Source: an uncultured Bacilli bacterium
GTDB taxonomy: Bacteria; Bacillota_I; Bacilli_A; RF39; UBA660
Length of the DNA stretch: 17,552 bases
Reading direction: 5' to 3'
Assembly: GCA_934096535.1 (NCBI GenBank)
Contig: CAKOMC010000030.1
Location: forward strand, 1-17,552
The position numbers were made by a program, and so were the translations under genes. The number at the start of each line of letters is the position of its first letter. Position 1 is the first letter of the stretch. Under the pieces are notes generated by a model. The model was not told the DNA's origin. It made no database searches and saw only the letters and a program-made list of their open reading frames with translations. This document shows, piece by piece, positions 8,005-15,164 of the stretch.

Positions 8005-8064
8005 GGAAACTAAAAATAATAAATCTTAAAAAGAAAGAAACACTTTGGTGTTAGGGTAATAAAA

Positions 8065-8940
8065 ATGATTATTTGTATAATAGGCCCAACAGCGGTCGGC
8101 AAGACAGCTTTATCTATAGCGTTGGCTCATAAATATAATGCTATTATAATTAATTGCGATGCCATGCAAGTTTATAAAGGACTAGATATTGGTACCGCTA
8201 AAATTACTGAAACTGAGAAAGAAAATGTCCCACATTATCTATTAGATTTTGTTCCTGTTGAAACTAATTATACGGTTTTTGATTATCAGAAAGACGCCAG
8301 AAAAATACTTGCTGAAAATAAAAATCGAAATATTATCTTTGTTGGTGGTACGGGACTATATCTTAAAAGTGCTCTATATGATTATCGCTTTAATCCAGAA
8401 GATAATAATACTAAGCCTGACTTTTTAAAATATACTAATGCAGAGTTATTAAATCTTTGCTTACAAAAGAATAAAAATTGTAATATTCATCTTAATAATC
8501 GTAAACGGTTAGAGCGTTTCTTGACTAAAGAAGATACTACTGAGGTCCCTTGTAAACCTCTTTATGAATTTTATACAATTGGTCTTACAACTACTAGGGA
8601 TATTTTGTATGATAAAATTAATAAAAGAGTAGATAAAATGATTAATGATGGTCTGTTTCAAGAAGCTAAATCTTTTTATGATAAAAAAATATTTAGTAAA
8701 GCTTTACTGACAGGAATAGGTTATAAAGAATTATATCAATATTTTGAAGGTGAAATTTCACTTGAAGAAGCTATCGATTTAATTAAGAAAAATAGTCGTC
8801 ATTATGCTAAAAGACAATATACATGGTTTAATCATCAAATGAATGTAAAATGGTTTAATACTAACTATGAAGATTTTTCTGAAACTATTGCCGAAGTAGA
8901 AGCCTATATTGATTTAGAAGAAAAGAAAAAAGTTAGATAA
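8065..8940 (+). CDS. miaA: tRNA dimethylallyltransferase MiaA
   Basis: MiaA transfers a dimethylallyl group to N6 of A37 in tRNAs that read codons beginning with U, stabilising codon pairing. The 291-residue product has the P-loop GPTAVGKT (7-14), the substrate-binding DAMQVYKGLDIGTAKIT, the VGGTGLYLKSAL segment, and the C-terminal KNSRHYAKRQYTWF that binds the tRNA and dimethylallyl diphosphate region. The length is at the lower end for the family (about 295-315). The ATG at 8065 lies 60 bases after mutL with a weak TTAGGG ahead of it. No separate promoter or terminator is evident in the gap, so it is probably the last gene of the yqeG operon. Confidence 0.95.
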   Translation: MIICIIGPTAVGKTALSIALAHKYNAIIINCDAMQVYKGLDIGTAKITETEKENVPHYLLDFVPVETNYTVFDYQKDARKILAENKNRNIIFVGGTGLYLKSALYDYRFNPEDNNTKPDFLKYTNAELLNLCLQKNKNCNIHLNNRKRLERFLTKEDTTEVPCKPLYEFYTIGLTTTRDILYDKINKRVDKMINDGLFQEAKSFYDKKIFSKALLTGIGYKELYQYFEGEISLEEAIDLIKKNSRHYAKRQYTWFNHQMNVKWFNTNYEDFSETIAEVEAYIDLEEKKKVR

Positions 8941-8985
8941 AATGTACATTAAATAACAAAAAAATCAAAATAATTAGCTATTGTT

Positions 8986-9027
8986 AAAAACAGTAGAAAT
9001 TTAGTGAAAAATAGTAGTAACTTAGTA
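8986..9027 (+). repeat. Imperfect 21-bp tandem repeat in the miaA-kinase gap
   Basis: Bases 8986-9006 and 9007-9027 match at 17 of 21 positions; the shared core is AAAAA-AGTAG-AA-TTAGT. A decayed third copy may begin at 9028. The surrounding 8941-9162 stretch is strongly A-rich. I see no gene in it and only a weak hairpin (ATCTT 9053-9057 / AAGAT 9061-9065). The repeat may simply reflect low complexity. Confidence 0.45.
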
Positions 9028-9162
9028 AAAAATGGAGTAAGAAAATAAAAAAATCTTAAAAAGATAGATTATTATTAAATTTTAAGAAGAAAAGCTTTAA
9101 AAGAAGTAAAAAAGAATAGTAAACTTAATAAAAAAAGTGTAAAATAAATGAAGGTGATAAAG

Positions 9163-9687
9163 ATGAGATTATTTGTAATTGGGGGTAAAAGTGGTAGTGG
9201 TAAGTCAACCTTAGCTAAGATGATTAAAGAACATTATAATAAATTAGGCGAAAAGACAATAATTACCGAATTTTCTAAATATTTAAAACTGTATGCCTAT
9301 GAAATGATTTCTTGGCCTTGGGATTTAGAACATAAACCTCGCTTGTTTTTACAAAATATGGGGGAAAAGGTTCGCCGTGAGTTTGGTTATGATTTCTTTA
9401 TTAAAAGAGTATTTGATGATATTGAAATATTTAGAGACTATTTTGATAATGTTGTCATTGATGATGCTAGATTAGTTGAAGAAATAAAAGAAAGTAAATT
9501 TAGGTATCCTGATTGCGTAACAATTTATATCGAATCTAATGAAGATAATGGTTTAACTGATGAAGAAAAGAACCATGTAACTGAAAAAAATCTTGATGAT
9601 TACTATGATTTTGATTATAATATTAGATATATTTCTTTGGAAAAGTTAAATAAAGAACTAGAAAGTATATTGGAGGAAGTAAAATGA
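9163..9687 (+). CDS. P-loop nucleotide (deoxynucleotide monophosphate-like) kinase
   Basis: The protein opens with a strand and Walker A (VIGGKSGSGKST, P-loop residues 8-15). It continues with PRLFLQNMGEKVRREFGYDFF and a Walker B-like strand VVIDDARLVEEI. This order resembles the deoxynucleoside/adenylate kinase-like proteins of phages and low-GC bacteria, where a lid segment and a QxxG-type stretch contact the nucleotide; the exact substrate is inference. I chose the ATG at 9163 over the one at 9148 because AAGGTGAT (9151-9158) is an excellent ribosome site 4 bases before it. This gives 174 residues and places the P-loop at the usual distance from the N-terminus. The stop overlaps the alaS start as ATGA, so the two genes are translationally coupled. 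A role in nucleotide supply is possible but not shown. Confidence 0.7.
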   Translation: MRLFVIGGKSGSGKSTLAKMIKEHYNKLGEKTIITEFSKYLKLYAYEMISWPWDLEHKPRLFLQNMGEKVRREFGYDFFIKRVFDDIEIFRDYFDNVVIDDARLVEEIKESKFRYPDCVTIYIESNEDNGLTDEEKNHVTEKNLDDYYDFDYNIRYISLEKLNKELESILEEVK

Positions 9688-11426
9688 ATTTAAGAGAAGC
9701 ATATATTAATTTTTTTGTAAGTAAAGGGCATAAACAAATTCCTAGTGCTCCGGTAGTACCAGAAAATGACCCATCTGTGTTATTTAATACTGCTGGTATG
9801 CAACCTCTAGTACCATATTTGATGGGAGAGGCTCATCCTTATGGTAAGAGATTATGCGACTATCAAAAATGTGTTCGTACCAATGATTTAGAAGAAGTAG
9901 GAGATACAACTCATCATACCTTCTTTGAAATGTTGGGTAACTGGTCTTTAGGTGATTATTTTAAAGACGAAGCTATTTCTTGGAGTTTTGAATTTTTAAC
10001 TAAAGTTTTAAATATTCCGGTAAATAAACTTGCTGTTACTGTGTTTGCTGGTAATGAGGACATTGCTTTTGATGAAGTAAGTTATAATAAATGGTTGAGT
10101 TTAGGTATACCAGAATCACGCATTGTTAAAACTACTGAAGATAACTTCTGGATTGCTGGAGAAGCAGGACCTTGTGGGCCTGATACTGAAATTTTTTACT
10201 TCCGTAGTGATGATGAAGTACCTGATACTTATGATTTAGAAGATAATCGTTGGGTGGAAATTTGGAACAATGTTTTTATGCAATATTACAAAGATAAGAA
10301 TGGTATTTCGGAATTAGCTCAAAAAAATGTTGATACGGGTATGGGCATTGAAAGAACAACTGCCATTTTAGAAGGGGTTAATGATAATTATCTTTCTAGT
10401 ATCTGGACAGATATAATTAAAAAAATTGAAGAAATTTCCGGCCTAACTTATACAGGTAATGAAAAATCAATGCGTATTATTGCTGATCATTTGCGTACAG
10501 CAGTCTTTATTTCGGCTGACCCTGCTGGTATTAAACCTAGTAATACGGATCAAGGATATATCCTAAGAAGATTAATTCGCCGCGCTATTCGTCATGCTAG
10601 AAATTTAAATATCGATATTAATAGCGACTGGGATATGGAAATTGCTAAAATTATTTTAAAGAAATATCAACCATATTATCAAGAATTAATTGATAATGAA
10701 GCGGCTGTCTTTGATAATTTAAATAGTGAAAAGAAGAAATTTAGTCGTACTTTAGAAAAAGGCTTAAAAGAATTTGCTAAGTTAACAGAAGGTAAAACAG
10801 TTGTTGATGGGAATACTGCATTCCATTTATTTGATACTTTTGGTTTCCCATTAGAGCTTACTTGTGAAATGGCTAAAGAAAAAAATATGACCGTTGATAT
10901 TGAAGACTATAAGACTCGCTTCAAAGCTCATCAAGAACTATCTAGAACCGCTTCTGCCGGTAAATTTAAAGGCGGACTTGCTGGTAATAGTGAAATTGAA
11001 ACCAAATATCATACTGCAACCCATTTGCTTAATGCGGCTCTAAAAGCAGTAATTGGCCCAACTGTTCATCAAAAAGGTTCTAACATTACTGATGAAAGAA
11101 TGCGTTTTGACTTTAGTTGCGACCATAAACTTACTGAGGAAGAAAAGAAAAAAACCGAGGATTTAGTTAATAAATGGATTCAAGAAGATTTACCAGTTGT
11201 TTGTAAAGAAATGAAAAAGGAAGACGCTATTAAAAGTGGAGCAGAGTGCATGTTTATTGAAAAATATCCTGATGTGGTAACAGTTTATGAAATTGGTGAT
11301 GTTTCTAAAGAACTTTGTGGTGGTCCTCATGTTAAACATACTGGGGAGATTGGCAAATTTAAAATAAAAAAAGAAGAAGCTTCTAGTGCTGGCGTTAGAA
11401 GAATTAAAGCTGTCATTGAAGATTAA
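9684..11426 (+). CDS. alaS: Alanine--tRNA ligase lacking the C-terminal domain
   Basis: AlaRS charges tRNA-Ala and hydrolyses mischarged Ser/Gly-tRNA-Ala. The class II catalytic core is complete: RTNDLEEVGDTTHHTFFEMLGNW early on, IWNNVFMQY, and motif 3 DTGMGIERT, followed by the tRNA-recognition helices. The editing domain keeps all four zinc ligands: HTATH (His443, His447) and CGGPH (Cys545, His549), spaced as in the full enzyme, although the usual CGGTH has Pro for Thr. The protein ends at residue 580, right after GVRRIKAVIED, so the linker coiled coil and the C-Ala domain (about 290 residues in a typical 870-residue AlaRS) are absent. No remnant follows; the next bases are a promoter and T-box. 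The start ATG overlaps the preceding stop (ATGA). It looks like a naturally short enzyme, not a broken one. Confidence 0.92.
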   Translation: MNLREAYINFFVSKGHKQIPSAPVVPENDPSVLFNTAGMQPLVPYLMGEAHPYGKRLCDYQKCVRTNDLEEVGDTTHHTFFEMLGNWSLGDYFKDEAISWSFEFLTKVLNIPVNKLAVTVFAGNEDIAFDEVSYNKWLSLGIPESRIVKTTEDNFWIAGEAGPCGPDTEIFYFRSDDEVPDTYDLEDNRWVEIWNNVFMQYYKDKNGISELAQKNVDTGMGIERTTAILEGVNDNYLSSIWTDIIKKIEEISGLTYTGNEKSMRIIADHLRTAVFISADPAGIKPSNTDQGYILRRLIRRAIRHARNLNIDINSDWDMEIAKIILKKYQPYYQELIDNEAAVFDNLNSEKKKFSRTLEKGLKEFAKLTEGKTVVDGNTAFHLFDTFGFPLELTCEMAKEKNMTVDIEDYKTRFKAHQELSRTASAGKFKGGLAGNSEIETKYHTATHLLNAALKAVIGPTVHQKGSNITDERMRFDFSCDHKLTEEEKKKTEDLVNKWIQEDLPVVCKEMKKEDAIKSGAECMFIEKYPDVVTVYEIGDVSKELCGGPHVKHTGEIGKFKIKKEEASSAGVRRIKAVIED

Positions 11427-11455
11427 TTGACAAGCAATAAAATAAGCATTAAAAT
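11427..11455 (+). promoter_or_regulatory. Near-consensus promoter for the aspS-asnS T-box leader
   Basis: TTGACA (11427-11432) is a perfect -35, 17 bases from TAAAAT (11450-11455), a one-mismatch -10. The -35 starts on the base after the alaS stop codon. Transcription would begin around 11462, just before the first stem of the T-box. Confidence 0.8.
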
Positions 11456-11464
11456 AACAATATA

Positions 11465-11668
11465 AATATTTTGGAAAGAGTAGTAAATAATGATTTAAAT
11501 AGAGAGTTTGCGGCTGGTGGAAGCAAATTAAATCTTTTTATGAAAAACAGCCAAGAAAAAAATATTTCGTTAAATCGCGTTAAGATTAATTAAGGTAGAA
11601 AATTTCTATGAAGTAGGATGGCACCGCGTTAAAAACGCTCCTACAAAAGATAGAAATTTTTTCTTTTT
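11465..11668 (+). promoter_or_regulatory. T-box riboswitch (Asn-type specifier) upstream of aspS-asnS
   Basis: All T-box landmarks are present in order. Stem I has TTGG (11471-11474) facing CCAA (11551-11554), AGTA (11479-11482), GATTTAA (11492-11498) pairing with TTAAATC (11528-11534), AGAGAG (11501-11506), and the distal TTTGC/GCAAA arm containing GGTGGAAGC (11516-11524). On the 3' side is GAAAAACAG (11542-11550). By analogy with the glyQS leader (GAA, one base, codon), the specifier is AAC at 11546-11548, an Asn codon. The antiterminator is GTAGGA (11613-11618), bulge TGGCACC (11619-11625), GCGTT/AACGC, and TCCTAC (11639-11644). TGGC pairs with a tRNA end GCCA, so the discriminator base must be G, as in bacterial tRNA-Asn and tRNA-Asp and unlike tRNA-Ala (A73). 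Uncharged tRNA binding should allow read-through into aspS-asnS. The T-box call is firm; the specifier register is less so. Confidence 0.93.
11600..11668 (+). terminator. Regulated terminator of the T-box leader
   Basis: AAATTTCTAT (11600-11609) is the exact reverse complement of ATAGAAATTT (11650-11659). The latter runs into a T-rich tract, TTTTTTCTTTTT (11657-11668), interrupted by one C. The pairing encloses the antiterminator sequence, as in many aminoacyl-tRNA synthetase leaders. It should form when the T-box is not held by uncharged tRNA. Confidence 0.7.
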
Positions 11669-11689
11669 AGAAATAGAAAGTAGGAAAAC

Positions 11690-13003
11690 ATGAAAAAATT
11701 ATATGTAAATGAATTGAGTGAACATTTAAATGAAAAAATAACCTTTGAGGGTTTTGTTGATACCATAAGAGATAAGAAGTGGGTAATGTTTGTCATTTTA
11801 AGAGATTCTAAAGGCAAATTACAAATGACAATTGAAAAGAGTGAAGAAAAGAATGCCCAACTTTTAGAATTAATGAGTAATATTACCGTTGATTCTGTTA
11901 TTAAGGTTGAAGGTCTTTTACAGGAAAATTTGGCTGTTAAACTAGGGGGGATGGAATTAATCCCTGATACAATCGAAGTTTTAAGTAAAGCTGAGGCTTT
12001 GCCATTTGATTATAATAATTTAGATGGGGTTTCAATTGATACGAGACTTGATTTCCGTTTCTTGGATTTAAGAAATGAGAAAAATATGTTAGTTCGTCAA
12101 ATTGAATCTTGCATGGTAGGGGCTATGCGTGATTATCTATATCAAGAAGACTTTACGGAGATTCATACTCCTAAATTAATTGGAGCTGCCTCCGAATCTG
12201 GTAGTGAAGTTTTTGAAGTTAAATACTTTGATCGTAAAGCTTACCTTGCTCAATCCCCACAATTCTATAAACAAATGGCTATGGCGGCTGGTATGAGTAA
12301 AATATTTGAAGTAGCACCTGCCTTCCGCGCAGAAAATTCTAATACTAATCGTCATGCGACAGAATTTACTTCTTTTGACTTAGAATTCAGTTATATAGAT
12401 TCATATGAAGATGTTATGGATATGGAAGAAAATTTACTTATTGCAGGTTTAACTAAAGTTAAAGAAAAATATGGCGACAAGATTAAAGAAATATTTGGTA
12501 AAGAAGTAATAGTTCCCACTAAACCATTTCCAAGAATAAAATTACAAGATTTATATAATGAATTACAAACAAAGTATAATTTTGTTATTCCCACTGAAGA
12601 TGTTGGCGATTTAAATGCTGAGGCTGAAAAATTAGCTTATAAATATGCAATGGAAAAATACAATAGCGAATTCTTATTTATAACGGATTATTCTAAGACT
12701 AAGAGAGCTTTCTATCATATGCGTAAAAATGATATTCCTCAAGGTTATGATTTAATCTGGCGTGGTTCCGAAATTACAACTGGAGCTCAAAGAGAACATC
12801 GTTATGATATTTTAAAAGCACAGGCTTTAGAAAAAGGTTTAGGTGAAGATGTTAAATTCTATTTAGAATTCTTTAAGTACGGTTGTCCTCCTCATGGTGG
12901 TTTTGCTGTTGGCGTTGATCGTTTAACTATGCTTTTACTTGGACTTCCTTCAGTTAAAGAAACCGAGTTCTTGTTTAGAGGTCCAAACCGTTTAGAACCA
13001 TAG
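11690..13003 (+). CDS. aspS: Aspartate--tRNA ligase, archaeal-type (AspRS2-like), no GAD domain
   Basis: The 437-residue enzyme has an N-terminal OB-fold anticodon-binding domain (about residues 1-105) followed directly by the class II catalytic domain: DTRLDFRFLDLRN, the QSPQFYKQMAM substrate segment, motif 2 APAFRAENSNTNRHATEF, and motif 3 GGFAVGVDRL. The C-terminal end GPNRLEP matches the AspRS ending FPRDPxRLxP, with G for D. It lacks the ~100-residue GAD insertion and C-terminal extension of bacterial AspRS (about 590 residues), so it is the archaeal/AspRS2 type. In bacteria such enzymes are often non-discriminating and supply Asp-tRNA-Asn to GatCAB; here asnS follows, and specificity cannot be decided from sequence alone. 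The start follows AAAGTAGGA (11677-11685). The gene is the first behind the T-box, only 23 bases from asnS. Confidence 0.88.
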   Translation: MKKLYVNELSEHLNEKITFEGFVDTIRDKKWVMFVILRDSKGKLQMTIEKSEEKNAQLLELMSNITVDSVIKVEGLLQENLAVKLGGMELIPDTIEVLSKAEALPFDYNNLDGVSIDTRLDFRFLDLRNEKNMLVRQIESCMVGAMRDYLYQEDFTEIHTPKLIGAASESGSEVFEVKYFDRKAYLAQSPQFYKQMAMAAGMSKIFEVAPAFRAENSNTNRHATEFTSFDLEFSYIDSYEDVMDMEENLLIAGLTKVKEKYGDKIKEIFGKEVIVPTKPFPRIKLQDLYNELQTKYNFVIPTEDVGDLNAEAEKLAYKYAMEKYNSEFLFITDYSKTKRAFYHMRKNDIPQGYDLIWRGSEITTGAQREHRYDILKAQALEKGLGEDVKFYLEFFKYGCPPHGGFAVGVDRLTMLLLGLPSVKETEFLFRGPNRLEP

Positions 13004-13026
13004 AAATTAGGAAAGGAAAGATAAAA

Positions 13027-14394
13027 ATGGATATAAAAGATATAACAAAAGATTTAATTGGAAAAGAAATTACCATATGTGGTTGGGTTAAAAATCACCG
13101 TAAACAAGCCACCTTCGGTTTCATTAATCTATTTGATGGAACTTGTACGAATAGTTTACAAGTTGTGTATGATAACACCTTAAAAGACTTCGAGGAAATT
13201 GGTCATATACATATTGGCTCTTCGGTTAAAGTTATCGGTACGGTAAAGGAAAGTGAAGGGAAGGGGCAAGATATTGATTTAGTGGCCAGTGATGTTATTT
13301 TACTTGGTGACTGCCCAGAAGACTACCCAATTCAACCAAAAAGACATACTTTAGAATATTTAAGAAGTGTGGCTTACCTTCGTCCTCGCACTAATACCTT
13401 CCAATCAGTATTTAGAATTAGAAGTGCAGCCGCTCAGAGCATTCATGAATACTTCCATAAAAATAATTATTTATATGTTCACACACCTTTAATCACAACA
13501 GCCGATTGTGAAGGCTCTGATCAAATGTTTAAACTTACAACTTTTGACTTAAATAAGGTGCCAATGAAAGATGGCAAAGCTGATATGTCTAAAGACTTGT
13601 TTGGCCGTACTGCTTTTATTACTGGCAGTGGTCAACTTCATGGGGAAACTTTTGCTCATGCCTTCAAGAAAATTTACACTTTTGGGCCAACCTTTAGAAC
13701 TGAAAACTCTAATACTAAGACTCATGCTAACGAATTCTGGATGATTGAACCCGAAATTTGTTTCTGCGATTTAGATGGTCTTATGGATATTGAAGAAGAT
13801 TTCTTAAAATATATCGTTAATTACATTTTAACTAATTGCGCTGAAGATGTAGAATTTCTTGATAAATTTGTTTCTAAAGGGCTTAAGGAGAAATTAGAAA
13901 AATTAACAACTAGTAAATTTACAAGAATTGATCATAAAGATGTTATTGATATCTTGAAGAAAGCTCCAATTAAGTGGGAATTTACTCCTGAATATGGTGA
14001 AGATATTGCTAAAGAACATGAAAGATATATTACTGAATACTTTGGGGGTCCTGTATTTATTAAGAATTGGCCTAAAGACATTAAAGCTTACTACATGAAG
14101 GTTAATGATGATAATGCAACAGTTGCCGCTGTTGATTTAGAAGTCCCTGGTTGTGGTGAATTGATGGGCGGTTCGCAAAGAGAAGAAAATTATGAAAAAT
14201 TAATTAGTCGTATGGCGGAATTCAATGTCAATAGAGCAGATATTGAATGGTACTTAAACCTAAGAAAATACGGAACAACAATCCATTCTGGGTTTGGTAT
14301 GGGTTTTGAAAGATTAATTATGTATCTAACTGGTATGGAAAATATTCGTGATGTTATTCCTTATCCTCGTACTCCGGGTTCATGCGAATACTAA
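13027..14394 (+). CDS. asnS: Asparagine--tRNA ligase
   Basis: AsnRS charges tRNA-Asn with asparagine. The 455-residue product has the N-terminal OB fold beginning with ITICGWVKNHRKQ, then LRPRTNTFQSVFRIRS. The class II motif 2 region FGPTFRTENSNTKTHANEFWMIEPE is typical of AsnRS, as are the NDDNATVAAVDLEVPGCGELMGGSQREENYE segment, motif 3 GFGMGFERL and the ending IPYPRTPGSCEY. These separate it clearly from AspRS, and the length is normal for bacterial AsnRS. AGGAAAGGA lies before the ATG, 23 bases after aspS, so it shares the T-box transcript. A terminator follows at 14434. Because the organism has AsnRS, it need not rely on amidation of Asp-tRNA-Asn. Confidence 0.95.
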   Translation: MDIKDITKDLIGKEITICGWVKNHRKQATFGFINLFDGTCTNSLQVVYDNTLKDFEEIGHIHIGSSVKVIGTVKESEGKGQDIDLVASDVILLGDCPEDYPIQPKRHTLEYLRSVAYLRPRTNTFQSVFRIRSAAAQSIHEYFHKNNYLYVHTPLITTADCEGSDQMFKLTTFDLNKVPMKDGKADMSKDLFGRTAFITGSGQLHGETFAHAFKKIYTFGPTFRTENSNTKTHANEFWMIEPEICFCDLDGLMDIEEDFLKYIVNYILTNCAEDVEFLDKFVSKGLKEKLEKLTTSKFTRIDHKDVIDILKKAPIKWEFTPEYGEDIAKEHERYITEYFGGPVFIKNWPKDIKAYYMKVNDDNATVAAVDLEVPGCGELMGGSQREENYEKLISRMAEFNVNRADIEWYLNLRKYGTTIHSGFGMGFERLIMYLTGMENIRDVIPYPRTPGSCEY

Positions 14395-14433
14395 GACTAA
14401 TATTAATTTGAAAATCCAAATAAAAAAGTAAAT

Positions 14434-14486
14434 AAAAAGATTAGATTTCTAGCTACAACTTGTAGTTAAAAAACCTAATCTTTTTT
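14434..14486. terminator. Convergent bidirectional terminator between asnS and the minus-strand genes
   Basis: AAAAAGATTAG (14434-14444) pairs perfectly with CTAATCTTTTT (14475-14485), which ends in six T. Inside is a second small hairpin, CTACA (14453-14457) / TGTAG (14461-14465). Read on the minus strand, the same stem ends in CTTTTTA, so it can also stop transcription coming from the merR side. It lies 40 bases after asnS and abuts the end of the minus-strand protein remnant. Confidence 0.8.
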
Positions 14487-14670
14487 AATTTAAGTTAATT
14501 TTATCAGGGACAATATAAGTAGCTGGTGCTGATTTTAAAACTGGATATTTAGAGTAATTGCTAACTGGTATTGGCTCGAAAGTTGTCACGGTGCAATCAA
14601 AATTTCTGCTAAATTTATCAGCTAAGCTATCACCATAAGTCTTTCTAATATTTTCTTTATTTCCTCTAAC
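14485..14670 (-). pseudogene. Unidentified protein C-terminal remnant overlapping the MerR gene end
   Basis: In the frame shifted by one base from the MerR gene, the minus strand is open from 14670 to a TAA at 14485-14487. Its last ~50 codons read like a genuine protein end, with segments such as YGDSLADKFSRNFDC, TVTTFEPIPVSNYSK and SAPATYIVPDKI. There is no start codon with a ribosome site. It is therefore either the tail of the MerR gene separated by a frameshift or the tail of another gene whose front was deleted. I do not recognise the family. The proportion of Pro, Ser and Thr is unlike random AT-rich translation, but the piece is short. Confidence 0.4.
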
Positions 14671-14855
14671 CTAAAGCCAACTTCTTTTACACTCAAAATC
14701 ACTTTTAAATCATTAATCTGTTTTTCACTATAATACCGATAACCACTAAATAAGTCGATTTCTTGCGGTTTAAACAGACTGATTTCGTCATAATACCTTA
14801 AAGTTTTGACTGGGACATTTACTAGTTTAGAAAATTCGCCAATTTTATATAACAT
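14622..14855 (-). CDS. MerR-family transcriptional regulator, truncated after the DNA-binding domain
   Basis: The 77-residue product has the full MerR N-terminal domain: YKIGEFSKLVNVPVKTLRYYDEI (helix-turn-helix), LFKP, then the wing with SGYRYYS and the helix EVGFRLEEIKKIL. MerR regulators bind as dimers through a long helix that should start here, and then carry an effector-binding region. Both are missing, as the frame ends in LERLMVIA and a TAG at 14622-14624. An open frame one base away continues to 14485, so a frameshift or deletion is likely and dimerisation may be lost. The ATG at 14855 follows AAAGGT. The gene begins 14 bases after the Cys-rich membrane protein gene and should share its transcript. 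What it senses cannot be told. Confidence 0.75.
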   Translation of the reverse strand: MLYKIGEFSKLVNVPVKTLRYYDEISLFKPQEIDLFSGYRYYSEKQINDLKVILSVKEVGFRLEEIKKILERLMVIA

Positions 14856-14869
14856 ATTTACCTTTATTA

Positions 14870-15139
14870 TTAAAATACTCCTAATATCAATCCTAAAATA
14901 ATGAGAATAAATAAAAGTAGAAAATACATTTCAACAGGAATACCATTATCGTAAGACTTTCCATCACTTATGATACTATTAATCTTGTCATTACTCCTTT
15001 TATCATCTTTTTTATAATTAGAGCAACCTCGACAAGAACTGCATACATATTCTTTTAAGTATTCACAATAATATTCTTTGCCACCGCCATTCCCTTCTTT
15101 ATAATATTTTTCTTTTAAAAAAGCACATTGCCCACACAT
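14870..15139 (-). CDS. Small Cys-rich (zinc-ribbon-like) single-pass membrane protein
   Basis: The 89-residue protein has six cysteines in its first 40 residues: CGQC at 2-5, Cys25 in YYCEYLKEY, and CSSCRGC at 33-39. This spacing fits binding of one zinc ion or a small cluster. A polar stretch (41-68) follows, then one hydrophobic segment at about 70-88 that ends the protein. Without a signal peptide this implies a tail-anchored protein with the Cys-rich domain in the cytoplasm. The ATG at 15139 follows AAGGGGA with normal spacing. A promoter-like element with a central palindrome lies ahead, and a MerR-type gene follows at 14 bases. I know no function for it; a metal- or redox-related role is only a guess from the cysteines and the MerR neighbour. 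Confidence 0.7.
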   Translation of the reverse strand: MCGQCAFLKEKYYKEGNGGGKEYYCEYLKEYVCSSCRGCSNYKKDDKRSNDKINSIISDGKSYDNGIPVEMYFLLLFILIILGLILGVF

Positions 15140-15164
15140 GAAAGCTTCCCCTTTCGGGTACTAA

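Noticed and set aside
9053..9065. ATCTT-AAA-AAGAT hairpin as a terminator after miaA
   Set aside because: It has five AU-rich pairs only, no run of T, and lies more than 110 bases after the gene.
9148..9162. Upstream ATG start for the kinase gene before alaS
   Set aside because: It would place the ideal ribosome site AAGGTGAT inside the coding region. The ATG at 9163 is correctly spaced and gives the usual distance to the P-loop.
11465..11668. T-box belonging to alaS or responding to tRNA-Ala
   Set aside because: It lies downstream of alaS behind its own promoter. The TGGC bulge needs a G discriminator base whereas tRNA-Ala has A, and no Ala codon fits the specifier position.
12391..12594. 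Minus-strand open frame of 67 codons inside aspS
   Set aside because: It is a shadow of the conserved AspRS catalytic domain.
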